64,000 nt of DNA. Origin: Desulfobaculum sp044987625. Lineage in GTDB: Bacteria; Desulfobacterota; Desulfovibrionia; Desulfovibrionales; Desulfovibrionaceae. The notes below the pieces were generated by a model. It worked only from the letters and a program-made list of their open reading frames with translations. It made no database searches and was not told the DNA's origin. How positions within the stretch are numbered: the stretch's first letter is position 1; each line of letters begins with the position of its first letter. Shown here in pieces: positions 24,941-33,125 of this stretch. The DNA lies in contig NZ_JBJDSB010000001.1 in NCBI RefSeq assembly GCF_044987625.1, positions 1,054,001-1,118,000 of the forward strand, in the 5' to 3' direction. Position numbers and translations under genes: made by a program.

Positions 24941-24972
24941 AGACCCTCCCCTTCGGGAGGGTCTTTTTTTTT
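24941..24972 (+). terminator. riboswitch-controlled intrinsic terminator
   Basis: AGACCCTCCC (24941-24950) pairs with GGGAGGGTCT (24955-24964) around CTTC, followed by nine T. It lies 156 bp before panC, so it acts as the expression platform. Confidence 0.9.
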
Positions 24973-25128
24973 GGCCCGCGCTCCACCACGGCCAGACGGT
25001 GGACGCCCGCCGCAACCATGCGGTAGATTCGGCCCCAAACGCCCTGAAACCACAGGGCAACTGACTGGCCCGCTCTCTATACCACGCAGTTTCACCCGGA
25101 CACGTTCCGGGCCGGAGGAACACGACAT

Positions 25129-25983
25129 ATGCAGATCATCACCGATCCGCACGCCTTTCAACAACGCGCCATGGCAGAGCGCGCATCAGGAGCCACCACC
25201 GCTCTGGTGCCGACCATGGGCTTTTTTCATGAAGGGCACCTGAGCCTCATGCGCTGGGCGCGCGAAAACGCGGACACCGTCTTCGTCAGCCTGTTCGTCA
25301 ATCCCACGCAGTTTGGTCCTGATGAAGATTTGGACGCCTATCCCCGCGACCTCGACCGTGACGCCCGCCTTGCCGAGGAGGCCGGAGTGGACGTGCTGTT
25401 CGCCCCGGACCCGCGCGCCATCTACGCCGAGGACCACGCAACATGGGTGGAGGTCCCCACACTGGCCCAGCATCTGTGCGGCGCCTCGCGCCCTGTACAT
25501 TTTCGCGGCGTGGCGACCATTGTATCCATCCTGCTGCACCTTGCCATGCCCAGCATGGCCGTCTTTGGACAAAAGGACTGGCAACAGCTGGCTCTCTTGC
25601 GCCGCATGGCGCGCGACCTGTTCATCCCCACAGAAATCATCGGACGCCCCATCGTGCGCGAGGCCGACGGACTGGCCCTCAGCTCCCGCAACGTCTACCT
25701 GACCCCGCAGGAGCGCCAGCAGGCCCCGCACATCAATAAGGGCGTGCAGCATATCGCCGCCCTTGCCGAGGCTGGGGAACGCAGCGCCGCCGCCCTTAAG
25801 GCCGCCTTCGCCGACTACATCGCCCAGCATATTCCCGGCGCCGAGGTTGACTACTTTGAACTGGTCCACCCGGACAACATTCAGCCCGTTCACGACCTCA
25901 CCGGTCCCACCCTTGCGGCCACCGCGGTCCGCATCGGCAAGGCCCGGCTTCTGGACAACACGCTGCTGCTGGCCGACGCCTAG
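25129..25983 (+). CDS. panC: pantothenate synthetase
   Basis: 284 residues. Joins pantoate and beta-alanine with ATP to form pantothenate, the CoA precursor. The nucleotidyltransferase motif TMGFFHEGHLSLM and the later FVNPTQFGPDEDLDAYPRD, FGQKDWQQL and SSRNVYL segments are all characteristic; length is normal. CCGGAGG precedes the ATG. It is the first gene after a SAM-I riboswitch, unusual for panC and best explained by metK two genes downstream. Confidence 0.95.
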   Translation: MQIITDPHAFQQRAMAERASGATTALVPTMGFFHEGHLSLMRWARENADTVFVSLFVNPTQFGPDEDLDAYPRDLDRDARLAEEAGVDVLFAPDPRAIYAEDHATWVEVPTLAQHLCGASRPVHFRGVATIVSILLHLAMPSMAVFGQKDWQQLALLRRMARDLFIPTEIIGRPIVREADGLALSSRNVYLTPQERQQAPHINKGVQHIAALAEAGERSAAALKAAFADYIAQHIPGAEVDYFELVHPDNIQPVHDLTGPTLAATAVRIGKARLLDNTLLLADA

Positions 25984-26007
25984 CACTGTTTTTTGGAGAA
26001 CGCTTCC

Positions 26008-26643
26008 GTGCTCAAACGCATCGCTCGCACAATAAAAGATACGCTCAAGGCCAACCTGCTGGCGGGCATTCTCGTGACGACGCCACTGGCCGCCACCGCG
26101 TTTTTCCTTGGGCTGCTCATGAAATGGGGCGACAAGGTGCTCCTGCTCATCCCGCAGGCCTACCGCCCGGAGAACTACTTGCCTTTCAAGGTTCCCGGAC
26201 TTGGCATCCTTGTCCTGTTCATCTTCCTGTTCATCGCCGGCCTGCTCGGCCGCAACATCCTTGGCCGCTGGCTGATGGGCATTGGTGAACGCATCGTTGA
26301 TAACATTCCGCTGGTGAATAAGTTCTACCACGCGGTCAAACAGCTTGTGACCACCATCATCAATGGTGGCGGCAAGGACTTCAAACGCGTGGTGCTGGTG
26401 GAGTATCCACGCAAGGGAGTTTGGGCTATCGCGTATGTGACCGGAACCGCCGTCGGCGAGATGCAACGCCGCACGGAAAAGCGCGTCATCAATATCTTTG
26501 TGCCCACCACGCCCAACCCCACGTCGGGCTTCTACCTTATGGTGCCCGAGGATGAACTCATCACCCTCGACATGAGCGTGGAAGACTCGTTTAAGGTTCT
26601 TATATCCGGTGGAATAATCAATCCTGAAAACAAACAGGTGTAA
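26008..26643 (+). CDS. DUF502 family membrane protein
   Basis: 211 residues from a GTG behind TTGGAGA. Two N-terminal membrane helices (about 16-39 and 62-82), then the conserved DUF502 stretch IVDNIPLVNKFYHAVKQL and a soluble C-terminal domain with VFVPTTPNPTSGFYLMVPE-type sequence (here IFVPTTPNPTSGFYLM). Function of the family is unknown in bacteria. It lies 24 bp after panC and 21 bp before metK, so it shares their SAM control. Confidence 0.88.
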   Translation: MLKRIARTIKDTLKANLLAGILVTTPLAATAFFLGLLMKWGDKVLLLIPQAYRPENYLPFKVPGLGILVLFIFLFIAGLLGRNILGRWLMGIGERIVDNIPLVNKFYHAVKQLVTTIINGGGKDFKRVVLVEYPRKGVWAIAYVTGTAVGEMQRRTEKRVINIFVPTTPNPTSGFYLMVPEDELITLDMSVEDSFKVLISGGIINPENKQV

Positions 26644-26664
26644 CTCACTTCTTTGGAGGAACTC

Positions 26665-27837
26665 ATGGTTCACAGCAACGGACGCTACCACTTCACTTCC
26701 GAATCCGTGACCGAAGGTCACCCCGACAAAGTCGCCGACAAAATCTCCGACGCCGTACTGGACGCCCTGCTGGAGCAGGACCCCAACTCCCGCGTTGCCT
26801 GCGAGACGATGGTCACCACCGGCATGGCCTTCATCGCCGGTGAAATCACCACCAAGGGCTACGCCGATCTGCCCCAGATCGTGCGCAACACCATCCGCGA
26901 AATCGGCTACACCAGCTCCGACATGGGCTTCGACTCCGAAACCTGCGCTGTGATTTCCTCCATCGACAAGCAGTCCCCCGACATCGCGCAGGGTGTGGAC
27001 CGTGAAGACCCCGAAAATCAGGGCGCTGGCGACCAGGGCATGATGTTCGGCTTCGCCTGCAACGAAACCGACTCCCTGATGCCCGCCCCCATCTACTGGT
27101 CCCACAAGCTCTCCGAGCGCCTGACCAAGGTCCGCAAGGACGGCGTGCTGGACTTCCTGCGCCCCGACGGCAAAACCGAAGTCAGCTTCGTCTACGAAGA
27201 AGGCAAGCCCAAGTTCATCGACACCGTCGTCATCGCCGCCCAGCACGATGAAGACGTCTCCCACGACGACCTGTGCGACGGCATCCGCAATGAAGTCATC
27301 TTCAAGACCCTGCCCAAGGAATTCGTGGACCCCGAAAAGACCCGCGTGTTCATCAACACCACCGGCCGTTTCGTCATCGGTGGCCCCATGGGCGACGCAG
27401 GCCTCACCGGCCGTAAAATCATTCAGGACACCTACGGCGGCATGGGCGCCCACGGCGGCGGCGCCTTCTCCGGCAAGGACCCGTCCAAGGTGGACCGCTC
27501 CGGCGCCTACATGGGCCGCTACATCGCCAAGAACATCGTGGCCGCCGGTCTGGCCGAAAAGTGCGAAGTGCAGATTGCCTACGTCATCGGCGTGGCGCAG
27601 CCCGTGTCCACCCTCGTGACCACCATGGGCACCGGCGTGGTTCCGGACGAAATCCTCACCAAGGCCGTGAAGGAAGTCTTTGACCTGCGCCCCTACCACA
27701 TTCTGAAGCGCCTCGACCTGCGCCGCCCCATCTACTCCGAAAGCGCCTGCTACGGCCACTTCGGCCGCGAACTGCCCCAGTTCACCTGGGAGCGCACCGA
27801 CGCCGCCGAAGACCTCAAAGCCGCATGCCGCGTCTAA
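26665..27837 (+). CDS. metK: S-adenosylmethionine synthetase
   Basis: 390 residues. Makes SAM from methionine and ATP. Signature sequences: SESVTEGHPDKVADKISDA near the N terminus, GAGDQGMMFGFAC, GGPMGDAGLTGRKI and GGGAFSGKDPSKVDRS. ATG at 26665 follows TTGGAGGAAC. It is the expected target of the SAM-I riboswitch at the head of the transcript. Two hairpins follow. Confidence 0.97.
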   Translation: MVHSNGRYHFTSESVTEGHPDKVADKISDAVLDALLEQDPNSRVACETMVTTGMAFIAGEITTKGYADLPQIVRNTIREIGYTSSDMGFDSETCAVISSIDKQSPDIAQGVDREDPENQGAGDQGMMFGFACNETDSLMPAPIYWSHKLSERLTKVRKDGVLDFLRPDGKTEVSFVYEEGKPKFIDTVVIAAQHDEDVSHDDLCDGIRNEVIFKTLPKEFVDPEKTRVFINTTGRFVIGGPMGDAGLTGRKIIQDTYGGMGAHGGGAFSGKDPSKVDRSGAYMGRYIAKNIVAAGLAEKCEVQIAYVIGVAQPVSTLVTTMGTGVVPDEILTKAVKEVFDLRPYHILKRLDLRRPIYSESACYGHFGRELPQFTWERTDAAEDLKAACRV

Positions 27838-27865
27838 CCCGCGCGTCAGCTACCAGCATACAAAA

Positions 27866-27892
27866 GCCCAGCCAACACCACGTTGGCTGGGC
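27866..27892 (+). terminator. hairpin after metK
   Basis: GCCCAGCCAAC (27866-27876) pairs with GTTGGCTGGGC (27882-27892), no long T run. Confidence 0.6.
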
Positions 27893-27900
27893 CTTACAAA

Positions 27901-27943
27901 AATGGGGCGGGAGCCATATGGCTCCCGCCCCATTTGCTTTTCA
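27901..27943. terminator. bidirectional terminator between metK and the MFS gene
   Basis: Perfect 15-bp palindrome stem (27901-27915 with 27920-27934). On the plus strand it is followed by TGCTTTT and on the minus strand by a run of T, so it serves the convergent genes on both sides. Confidence 0.8.
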
Positions 27944-27953
27944 TCTCTTCACA

Positions 27954-29360
27954 TCATGCCCCGCGCGACTCTGTGGCCTCGTCAGCACGCTGCGGCATTG
28001 GCGCGCGCAAACTCAGCACCACGCCCGCACCGCTCACCACGGCAAAGCAGCCAAGGGCCCACTGCATCGCCTGCAAGTACATGCTGTGCGTTTCCACCGT
28101 CACCGCGTGCTCGCCCATAAACACAGACAAAAACATGCCGATGCACACAAGGCTCACCGTCATGCCCGTGGTGCGCATGCCGCCCGTCATGGCCGACGCA
28201 GTGGCATAATGCTCCGGCGGAACACTCCCCATAATCACGCTGGTATTGGGCGCGGAAAACAGCGCAATGCCCGTTCCAAACAGCATCAATATGCCCACCA
28301 CCGTAGTCACGGCCGTGTGCTCGTCAAAGCCCGCGGCAACAGCAAGGCCCACCGTCGCCACAGCCATGCCCGCAGTGGCAATGCGGTGCGGCGGCCAGCG
28401 GTCCGCCATGCGGCCCGCCGTGGTAGACAACGCCGCCTGAACCAGCGGCTGCGCCACCAGAATCGTCCCGGCCTGTCCCGCCGTCATGCCCTGCACCGTC
28501 TGCAGGTACAGGCTCATCAAAAACGTCACACCAAAGGTCGCCGCGTAGTTAATAAACTGCACCGCGCTGCCATACGCAAAGGACCGGCTGCTCAAAAAAA
28601 GCCCCATGTCCAGAAGCGGGCTGTCATGCCGCCGCTCCCACCACACAAAGCCGCCAAGCAGCACCAGCGAGGCCGCAAACAACGCCTTGCCCGCCATGTC
28701 TTCCCATTCCGCGCTGCCCAGCACCATCATGCCAAGGCCCGACGCACTCAGGATAAAGCCGCCCCAGTCAAACCGGCGCGTCCTGTCCCGCAGCAGACGC
28801 ACATCAAGCCCGCGGAAGGACATATACAACGCCACCAGGCACGCCGGGATGCCCACAAAGAAAATCCAGCGCCAGCCCCAATGCGTCGCGATAAGCCCGC
28901 CAAAGTACGGCCCCAGCGACAAGCCGATATACACGCCCGTGACGGCAATCCCCAGCGCCCTGCCGCGCTCCTCGCGCGGGAACACCTCCGTCAGGATGGC
29001 CAGACCCGTCGCCACCTGCGCCGCGCCGCCAAGGCCCTGCATCACACGAAACACAATAAGCATCTCAATACTCTGCGACATGCCAAGCAGCAGCGACATC
29101 ACCGTGAACATCGCCACGCCGCTGACAAACAGCAGCCCCCGGCCATACATGTCCGACAGCCTCGCGCACGGAAACATCATCATCGCCACCGCAGCCAAAT
29201 ACCCGGACTCCACAAGCCCAAGCTGTACCGCACTGGCGCTGAGTTCCTCGCCAATCACAGGCAGCGCAACGCCCACAGCCGAAACCATGAACGGAACAGC
29301 AAACTGCGTGGCCGTCACAGCAAACAGCGCCCCGCGCCGTGTCTGCGCCGTCGTATCCAT
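27954..29360 (-). CDS. MFS drug exporter, DHA2 (14-helix) type
   Basis: 468 residues with about 14 hydrophobic segments. Motifs of the major facilitator superfamily are visible: LSDMYGRGLLF (motif A), RVMQGLGGAAQVA (motif B) and GLSLGPYFGGLIATHWGWRWIFFVGIP (motif C region). This indicates a proton-coupled exporter of the EmrB/QacA group; substrate unknown. The start codon touches the MarR stop, so the two are translationally coupled and MarR probably represses the pair. Confidence 0.88.
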   Translation of the reverse strand: MDTTAQTRRGALFAVTATQFAVPFMVSAVGVALPVIGEELSASAVQLGLVESGYLAAVAMMMFPCARLSDMYGRGLLFVSGVAMFTVMSLLLGMSQSIEMLIVFRVMQGLGGAAQVATGLAILTEVFPREERGRALGIAVTGVYIGLSLGPYFGGLIATHWGWRWIFFVGIPACLVALYMSFRGLDVRLLRDRTRRFDWGGFILSASGLGMMVLGSAEWEDMAGKALFAASLVLLGGFVWWERRHDSPLLDMGLFLSSRSFAYGSAVQFINYAATFGVTFLMSLYLQTVQGMTAGQAGTILVAQPLVQAALSTTAGRMADRWPPHRIATAGMAVATVGLAVAAGFDEHTAVTTVVGILMLFGTGIALFSAPNTSVIMGSVPPEHYATASAMTGGMRTTGMTVSLVCIGMFLSVFMGEHAVTVETHSMYLQAMQWALGCFAVVSGAGVVLSLRAPMPQRADEATESRGA

Positions 29361-29821
29361 TACGCCGCGCCCTCCCCTCGGAGTTCGGCATCAAGATTCA
29401 TCGCCATCTTCTCCAAAAGCTCCAAAGCCATGCTCCGCTCCTGCGGACTCAGGCCGCGGAACATCACCTCATTATTCGTATCCAAAACAGCAAAAAACGC
29501 CGTCTCAAGCTCGCGGGCACGCGCCGTGGGCGACACAAACTTCTGCCGCCTGTTCTGCGGATTCTCGCACCGGCTCACAAGCCCCTTGCGCTCCAACAAC
29601 GCCACAGCCCGCGCCGTGGCCGAACGGTTGACGCCAACCAGCGCCCCCAGCTCATCCTGCGTCAAACGCCCATGGTACAACAGCTCGCACATATACGGCA
29701 CCTGACCATGCCCAATACCCAGCGGCGCCGCCGTGCGCTCCACCTGAAGCGCAAGAAGACGCGCCAAACGCGACACCTTGTGCCCCGGCGACGTCTTGCG
29801 CCGCTCCTTCAAATTCTGCAT
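29360..29821 (-). CDS. MarR family transcriptional regulator
   Basis: 153 residues from ATG 29821. Winged-helix core with LTQDELGALVGVNRSATARAVALLERKGLVSR followed by a QNRRQKFVSPT wing, as in MarR proteins. It is first in an operon with a drug exporter, the usual repressor-pump arrangement. Just upstream on the plus-strand map, TGTT (29836-29839) and AACA (29848-29851) form a candidate self-operator. The open frame extends to 29890 without a ribosome binding site. Confidence 0.88.
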   Translation of the reverse strand: MQNLKERRKTSPGHKVSRLARLLALQVERTAAPLGIGHGQVPYMCELLYHGRLTQDELGALVGVNRSATARAVALLERKGLVSRCENPQNRRQKFVSPTARARELETAFFAVLDTNNEVMFRGLSPQERSMALELLEKMAMNLDAELRGEGAA

Positions 29822-29928
29822 ATCGTTATTCCAATTGTTGCTTAGTAAACAGTTGCCCGGAGAACTAACGCTCAGAGGACGCTGTGTCAAACCCTACCAA
29901 GAAGGTCGTTTTTGGGGAAGAAAGGCAT

Positions 29929-30207
29929 GCCTCCGGCGGCTCAAGGGTATGATACCCTTGAGAATCCCCAGGCTTTTCGGGGCGGAAGCCGCCCCGAAAA
30001 TAGGGGTGGGTTCTTCTGTCTTTTTTTCTTGCACACGCCCCAACAGGGATTCTCACCGCCTTTCACACAGCGCCGCCGCCCCCATAAAAATTCTCCCCAT
30101 CCACACGGACGGGAGCACGTCAGGGGTGACGACTGCGCCATACAAAGGCACCCGGCCTGTGCGCAAATGGGATTCCAAAGGGCCCACGGCCCTTTGGCCT
30201 GCGGAGC
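29929..30207 (+). repeat. interspersed palindromic repeat, full copy A1
   Basis: 279-bp element homologous over its whole length to the 284-bp copy at 47389-47672 in the opposite orientation. Inverted ends GCCTCCGGCGG (29929-29939) and CCTGCGGAGC (30198-30207) each flank a hairpin: 29940-29962 (CTCAAGGGTAT arms) and 30175-30197 (CCAAAGGGCC arms). A third, internal 12-bp hairpin (29974-30000) is identical in both copies. Body motifs shared by the copies include CAGGGATTCTCACCGCC and CATCCACACGGACG. It has no open frame of its own that I trust. Confidence 0.85.
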
Positions 30208-30219
30208 ATAAAAAGCCCG

Positions 30220-30376
30220 GCCCTCACCTCCACCGCAACGCCACTCCGCCCCATTAAAATACTCCCCATCCACACGGACGGGAGCACGTCAGGGGTGACG
30301 ACTGCGCCATATAAAGGCACCCGGCCTGTGCGCAAATGGGATTCCAAAGGGCCCACGGCCCTTTGGCCTGCGGAGC
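30220..30376 (+). repeat. interspersed palindromic repeat, 5'-truncated copy A2
   Basis: Direct near-identical repeat of the distal half of A1, including CATCCACACGGACGGGAGCA, CAGGGGTGACGACTGCG, the 23-nt CCAAAGGGCC hairpin (about 30344-30366) and the end CCTGCGGAGC (30367-30376). The left hairpin and central hairpin are missing; the left boundary is approximate. Confidence 0.85.
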
Positions 30377-30383
30377 ACAAAAA

Positions 30384-30411
30384 GCGCCGCCCCCATTTCT
30401 GGGAGCGGCGC
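30384..30411 (-). terminator. terminator of the LonC-type protease gene
   Basis: GCGCCGC/GCGGCGC stem (30384-30390 with 30405-30411) extended by partial pairing, followed on the minus strand by TTTTT. Confidence 0.75.
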
Positions 30412-30449
30412 GTTACGACATCACAATGGCGAGACGCCTTACAGTGCGG

Positions 30450-32855
30450 CTATTCGTCGCACTGGTTCTTGGCGGCAAGCTCGGCGAGTTCGGCGAGGCG
30501 GTCATCCACGCGGCGGTAGAGGGTGCCGGTGGGGAACTTGCCGGAGGGGCGGCGTTTGCCTGCGGGCAAGCCTGTGAGAATCTCCATGGCCTGCTCGATG
30601 GTCTCCACGGGGTAGATGTGGAACATGCCTGCCTTGACGGCTTCGACAACTTCGGTACCGAGCATGAGATGCACAACGTTGTCCTTGGGGACGATAACGC
30701 CTTGCTTGCCGGTCAGGCCGCGCCGCTTGCACACCTGAAAGAAGCCTTCGATTTTGCGGGTCACGCCGCCGACGGCCATAATGGCTCCGGACTGGCTGAC
30801 GGCGCCGGTGAAGGCATAGGCGTGGTTGATGGGCGCGCCGGAGAGCGCGGAGAGGAGCGAGGCCAGCTCGGCGCCGGACGCGGAGTCACCTTCGACCTCG
30901 ACGTAGGACTGCTCAAAACAGAGACTGCCGGTGAGGACAAGGGGCTTGTCCTGCGCAAACAGCCCGGTGAGGTAGCTCTTGAGAATCATCATGCCCTTGG
31001 TGTGAATAGGCCCGCCGAGTTCGGCTTCGCGTTCCAGGTCGAGAATGCCGCCGTGCCCCACACCTACGGTGCAGGAAATCTGGTGCGGCAGACCGAATTC
31101 GTAACCGCCATAGGCGGTTACGGCGAGCCCGTTGGCGCGGCCCACGGCGTCGCCGGTGGTGGCGACCTTGATGAGCTGACGGTCGTACTCGCCGAGGAAT
31201 TCTTCCTCGTAGTAGTTGGCGCGGAAGTCGCGATTGCGGGCGGCGCGCTCGAAGATGTCGCTGGAGACAACCTCGCGCTTTTCTATGCGGGCAAGGGCTG
31301 AGGCCTCAATCATCAGCTCACGCACGAGGGGGAGCTGCAGGGACAGCTTCTTCTGGTCCTCGGCCATGCGCGAGGCATGATCCACAAGGGCGGCAAGGGC
31401 GGTGCTGTCAAAGGGCGCAAGGTCCGCGTCGCGGATGATGCGCGCGAGGACACCCAGATAGCCCTTGATGGAGCTGGCGCTGCGGGGAACGGTGTCCTGC
31501 ATGTGCGCCTTGAGCTTGAAGAGCTTGGGAAAGCGGTCGTCCACGGCGTAGAGGGTCTCGTAAATATCGTCGGTGCCGATGAGGATAACCTTTACGGACA
31601 GGGGCACGGGCTTTGGCTCAATGCCCTTGGTGCGCATGGCTTCGCGTTCCTGCGCGTCCTCTATCTTGCTGACCCCTGCGCGCAGGGCGCGGAGCAGGCC
31701 GTCCCATGCCTGCGGCTCCTGCAGCAGGTCTTCCATACGCAGGACAAGAAAGCCCCCGTTGGCGCGGTGCAGCGCGCCGGCCTTGATGAGGGTAAAGTCC
31801 GTGTACAGCGCGCCCATTTCGGATTCCCGCTCAATGCTGCCAAGCAGATTGGCCACGGTGGGATGGTTCTCGAAAATAATGGGCGCACCGGAACAGTCGC
31901 AGTTGTCCACGAAGCGGTTGACGGTGTAGCGCACAAAAAAGTCCACCTGCGAGCCACCGTCAAAGAGCGCCTGCATGCCGGAGACAGGCGCGCTGTCTGC
32001 GGGCAGGAACTGGTCCATGTTGTCGAGAATATCGGCGCGCAGGGCCTTGAGGTAGCCGGAGACGTCGTCGCTGTCTTCGTAACCGTCGGCGAGGGGCTTC
32101 AGGTGCACGTCCAGAACGGCGTCCACGACGCTGCGTTCCAGCTTGCGCCGGTCCTCGCGGTAGTCGCGCTCTTCGCGGGTGAGCTGGCGTAGGCTCTTTG
32201 TCATCTCCGCCAGCAGGGTATCGCCGCTCTTCTTGAGCTTGGTGCGCAGCCCCACGTCGAGCTTGTCGAAGTCGATTTCGGACACGACTTTGCCTTCCAC
32301 GAGGGGATAGAGGCTCATGCCGCCCTGCTCGTCCACCTCCAACTCAAAACCCTTGGCGGAGGCCCGTTTTTCCATTTCACGGACCATTTCTTCGCGCCGG
32401 TCCTGAAAGGAACGCAGCAGCGTTTCGCTCTTGCGGGCGAAGGAGTCCTGCTCCAAGCGCTCGGGAATTTCGCGGCGGATGTCCGTGATGGCGGCGTCGA
32501 GGGCTTTTTTGAACGTCTTGCCGCCGCCTGCGGGCAGGCGCATGATGCGCGGCCGGTCAGGATCCTGAAAATTGTAGACGTAGACGAGGTCCGTCGGGCG
32601 GTCCATCTTTGCCGCGCGCGGCTCCAGAAACTGGCGAACCATGTAGGTCCGGCCCAGGTTCGGGTCACCGGCCACATAGACGTTGTAGCCGGGGTCGCTG
32701 ATGGCGAGGCCCATCTCAAGGCCCATGAGCGCACGGGGCTGGGGCGGCTTGATGGCTGCGGACTGCGGAATCTCTCGGCTGTCGGCGTAGGCGATCTTTT
32801 CCGGGGGCATGACGGCCCGGAGTCTGGTGCTGGAAAGCGGTTTCGGTTTAGCCAT
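30450..32855 (-). CDS. LonC-type ATP-dependent protease (AAA_32/Lon_C)
   Basis: 801 residues from ATG 32855, preceded by AAGGAG. Architecture: N-terminal AAA domain interrupted by a long coiled insertion, sensor and lid regions, then a Lon protease domain. The Ser-Lys dyad is Ser658 (EGDSASGAEL) and Lys701 (GGVTRKIEGFF), spaced 43 residues as in E. coli Lon. The Walker A region reads GDPNLGRT (63-70), with Arg in place of the usual Lys, typical of the Lon-related putative proteases whose ATP use is doubtful. Targets are unknown; a protein quality-control role is inferred. Confidence 0.9.
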   Translation of the reverse strand: MAKPKPLSSTRLRAVMPPEKIAYADSREIPQSAAIKPPQPRALMGLEMGLAISDPGYNVYVAGDPNLGRTYMVRQFLEPRAAKMDRPTDLVYVYNFQDPDRPRIMRLPAGGGKTFKKALDAAITDIRREIPERLEQDSFARKSETLLRSFQDRREEMVREMEKRASAKGFELEVDEQGGMSLYPLVEGKVVSEIDFDKLDVGLRTKLKKSGDTLLAEMTKSLRQLTREERDYREDRRKLERSVVDAVLDVHLKPLADGYEDSDDVSGYLKALRADILDNMDQFLPADSAPVSGMQALFDGGSQVDFFVRYTVNRFVDNCDCSGAPIIFENHPTVANLLGSIERESEMGALYTDFTLIKAGALHRANGGFLVLRMEDLLQEPQAWDGLLRALRAGVSKIEDAQEREAMRTKGIEPKPVPLSVKVILIGTDDIYETLYAVDDRFPKLFKLKAHMQDTVPRSASSIKGYLGVLARIIRDADLAPFDSTALAALVDHASRMAEDQKKLSLQLPLVRELMIEASALARIEKREVVSSDIFERAARNRDFRANYYEEEFLGEYDRQLIKVATTGDAVGRANGLAVTAYGGYEFGLPHQISCTVGVGHGGILDLEREAELGGPIHTKGMMILKSYLTGLFAQDKPLVLTGSLCFEQSYVEVEGDSASGAELASLLSALSGAPINHAYAFTGAVSQSGAIMAVGGVTRKIEGFFQVCKRRGLTGKQGVIVPKDNVVHLMLGTEVVEAVKAGMFHIYPVETIEQAMEILTGLPAGKRRPSGKFPTGTLYRRVDDRLAELAELAAKNQCDE

Positions 32856-33125
32856 GGGGCTCCTTCTTATACTGCATATTCGCGGCGTCAAGCCGCCTCT
32901 GGCACAGGACTACCCACTCGTCGCCAATTTGTCATCATCCACAAACGGGCAAAATGCGGAGCAGGGCAAGGCGAAGTGCGGACGTTACGGGTCTGTTTGG
33001 CCGTTTGTCGCGCCGCGTCACCTCCCATGTTACCGAAACGTCACAGAAAAGCCATACGTTACACACAGTATTACGCCATAGCTCCTGCTGCCAGTCTGGC
33101 ATTCCAATGACCTTGGGGGGAGAAT
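32856..33125. other. divergent intergenic region between lon-like gene and chemoreceptor
   Basis: 270 bp. Contains the near-palindrome TGTTAC-N6-GTCACA (33028-33045) and the palindrome TGCCAGTCTGGCA (33089-33101). No confident promoter. Confidence 0.35.

Noticed and set aside
25186..27759. 857-codon minus-strand open frame
   Set aside because: Antisense to panC, DUF502 and metK, all strongly supported.
27825..29705. 626-codon plus-strand open frame opposite the MFS and MarR genes
   Set aside because: Arg/His-rich shadow frame; the minus-strand genes carry clear family signatures.
29929..30207. Insertion sequence with transposase
   Set aside because: Inverted ends are present but no transposase frame and no clear target duplication at either copy.
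30094..30376. Possible CRISPR array because of near-identical direct repeats
   Set aside because: Only two long (~120-bp) repeats with hairpins, no short regular repeat-spacer pattern and no cas genes.
33089..33101. TGCCAGTCTGGCA as part of a sigma54 promoter
   Set aside because: GG and GC elements are not at the required spacing.
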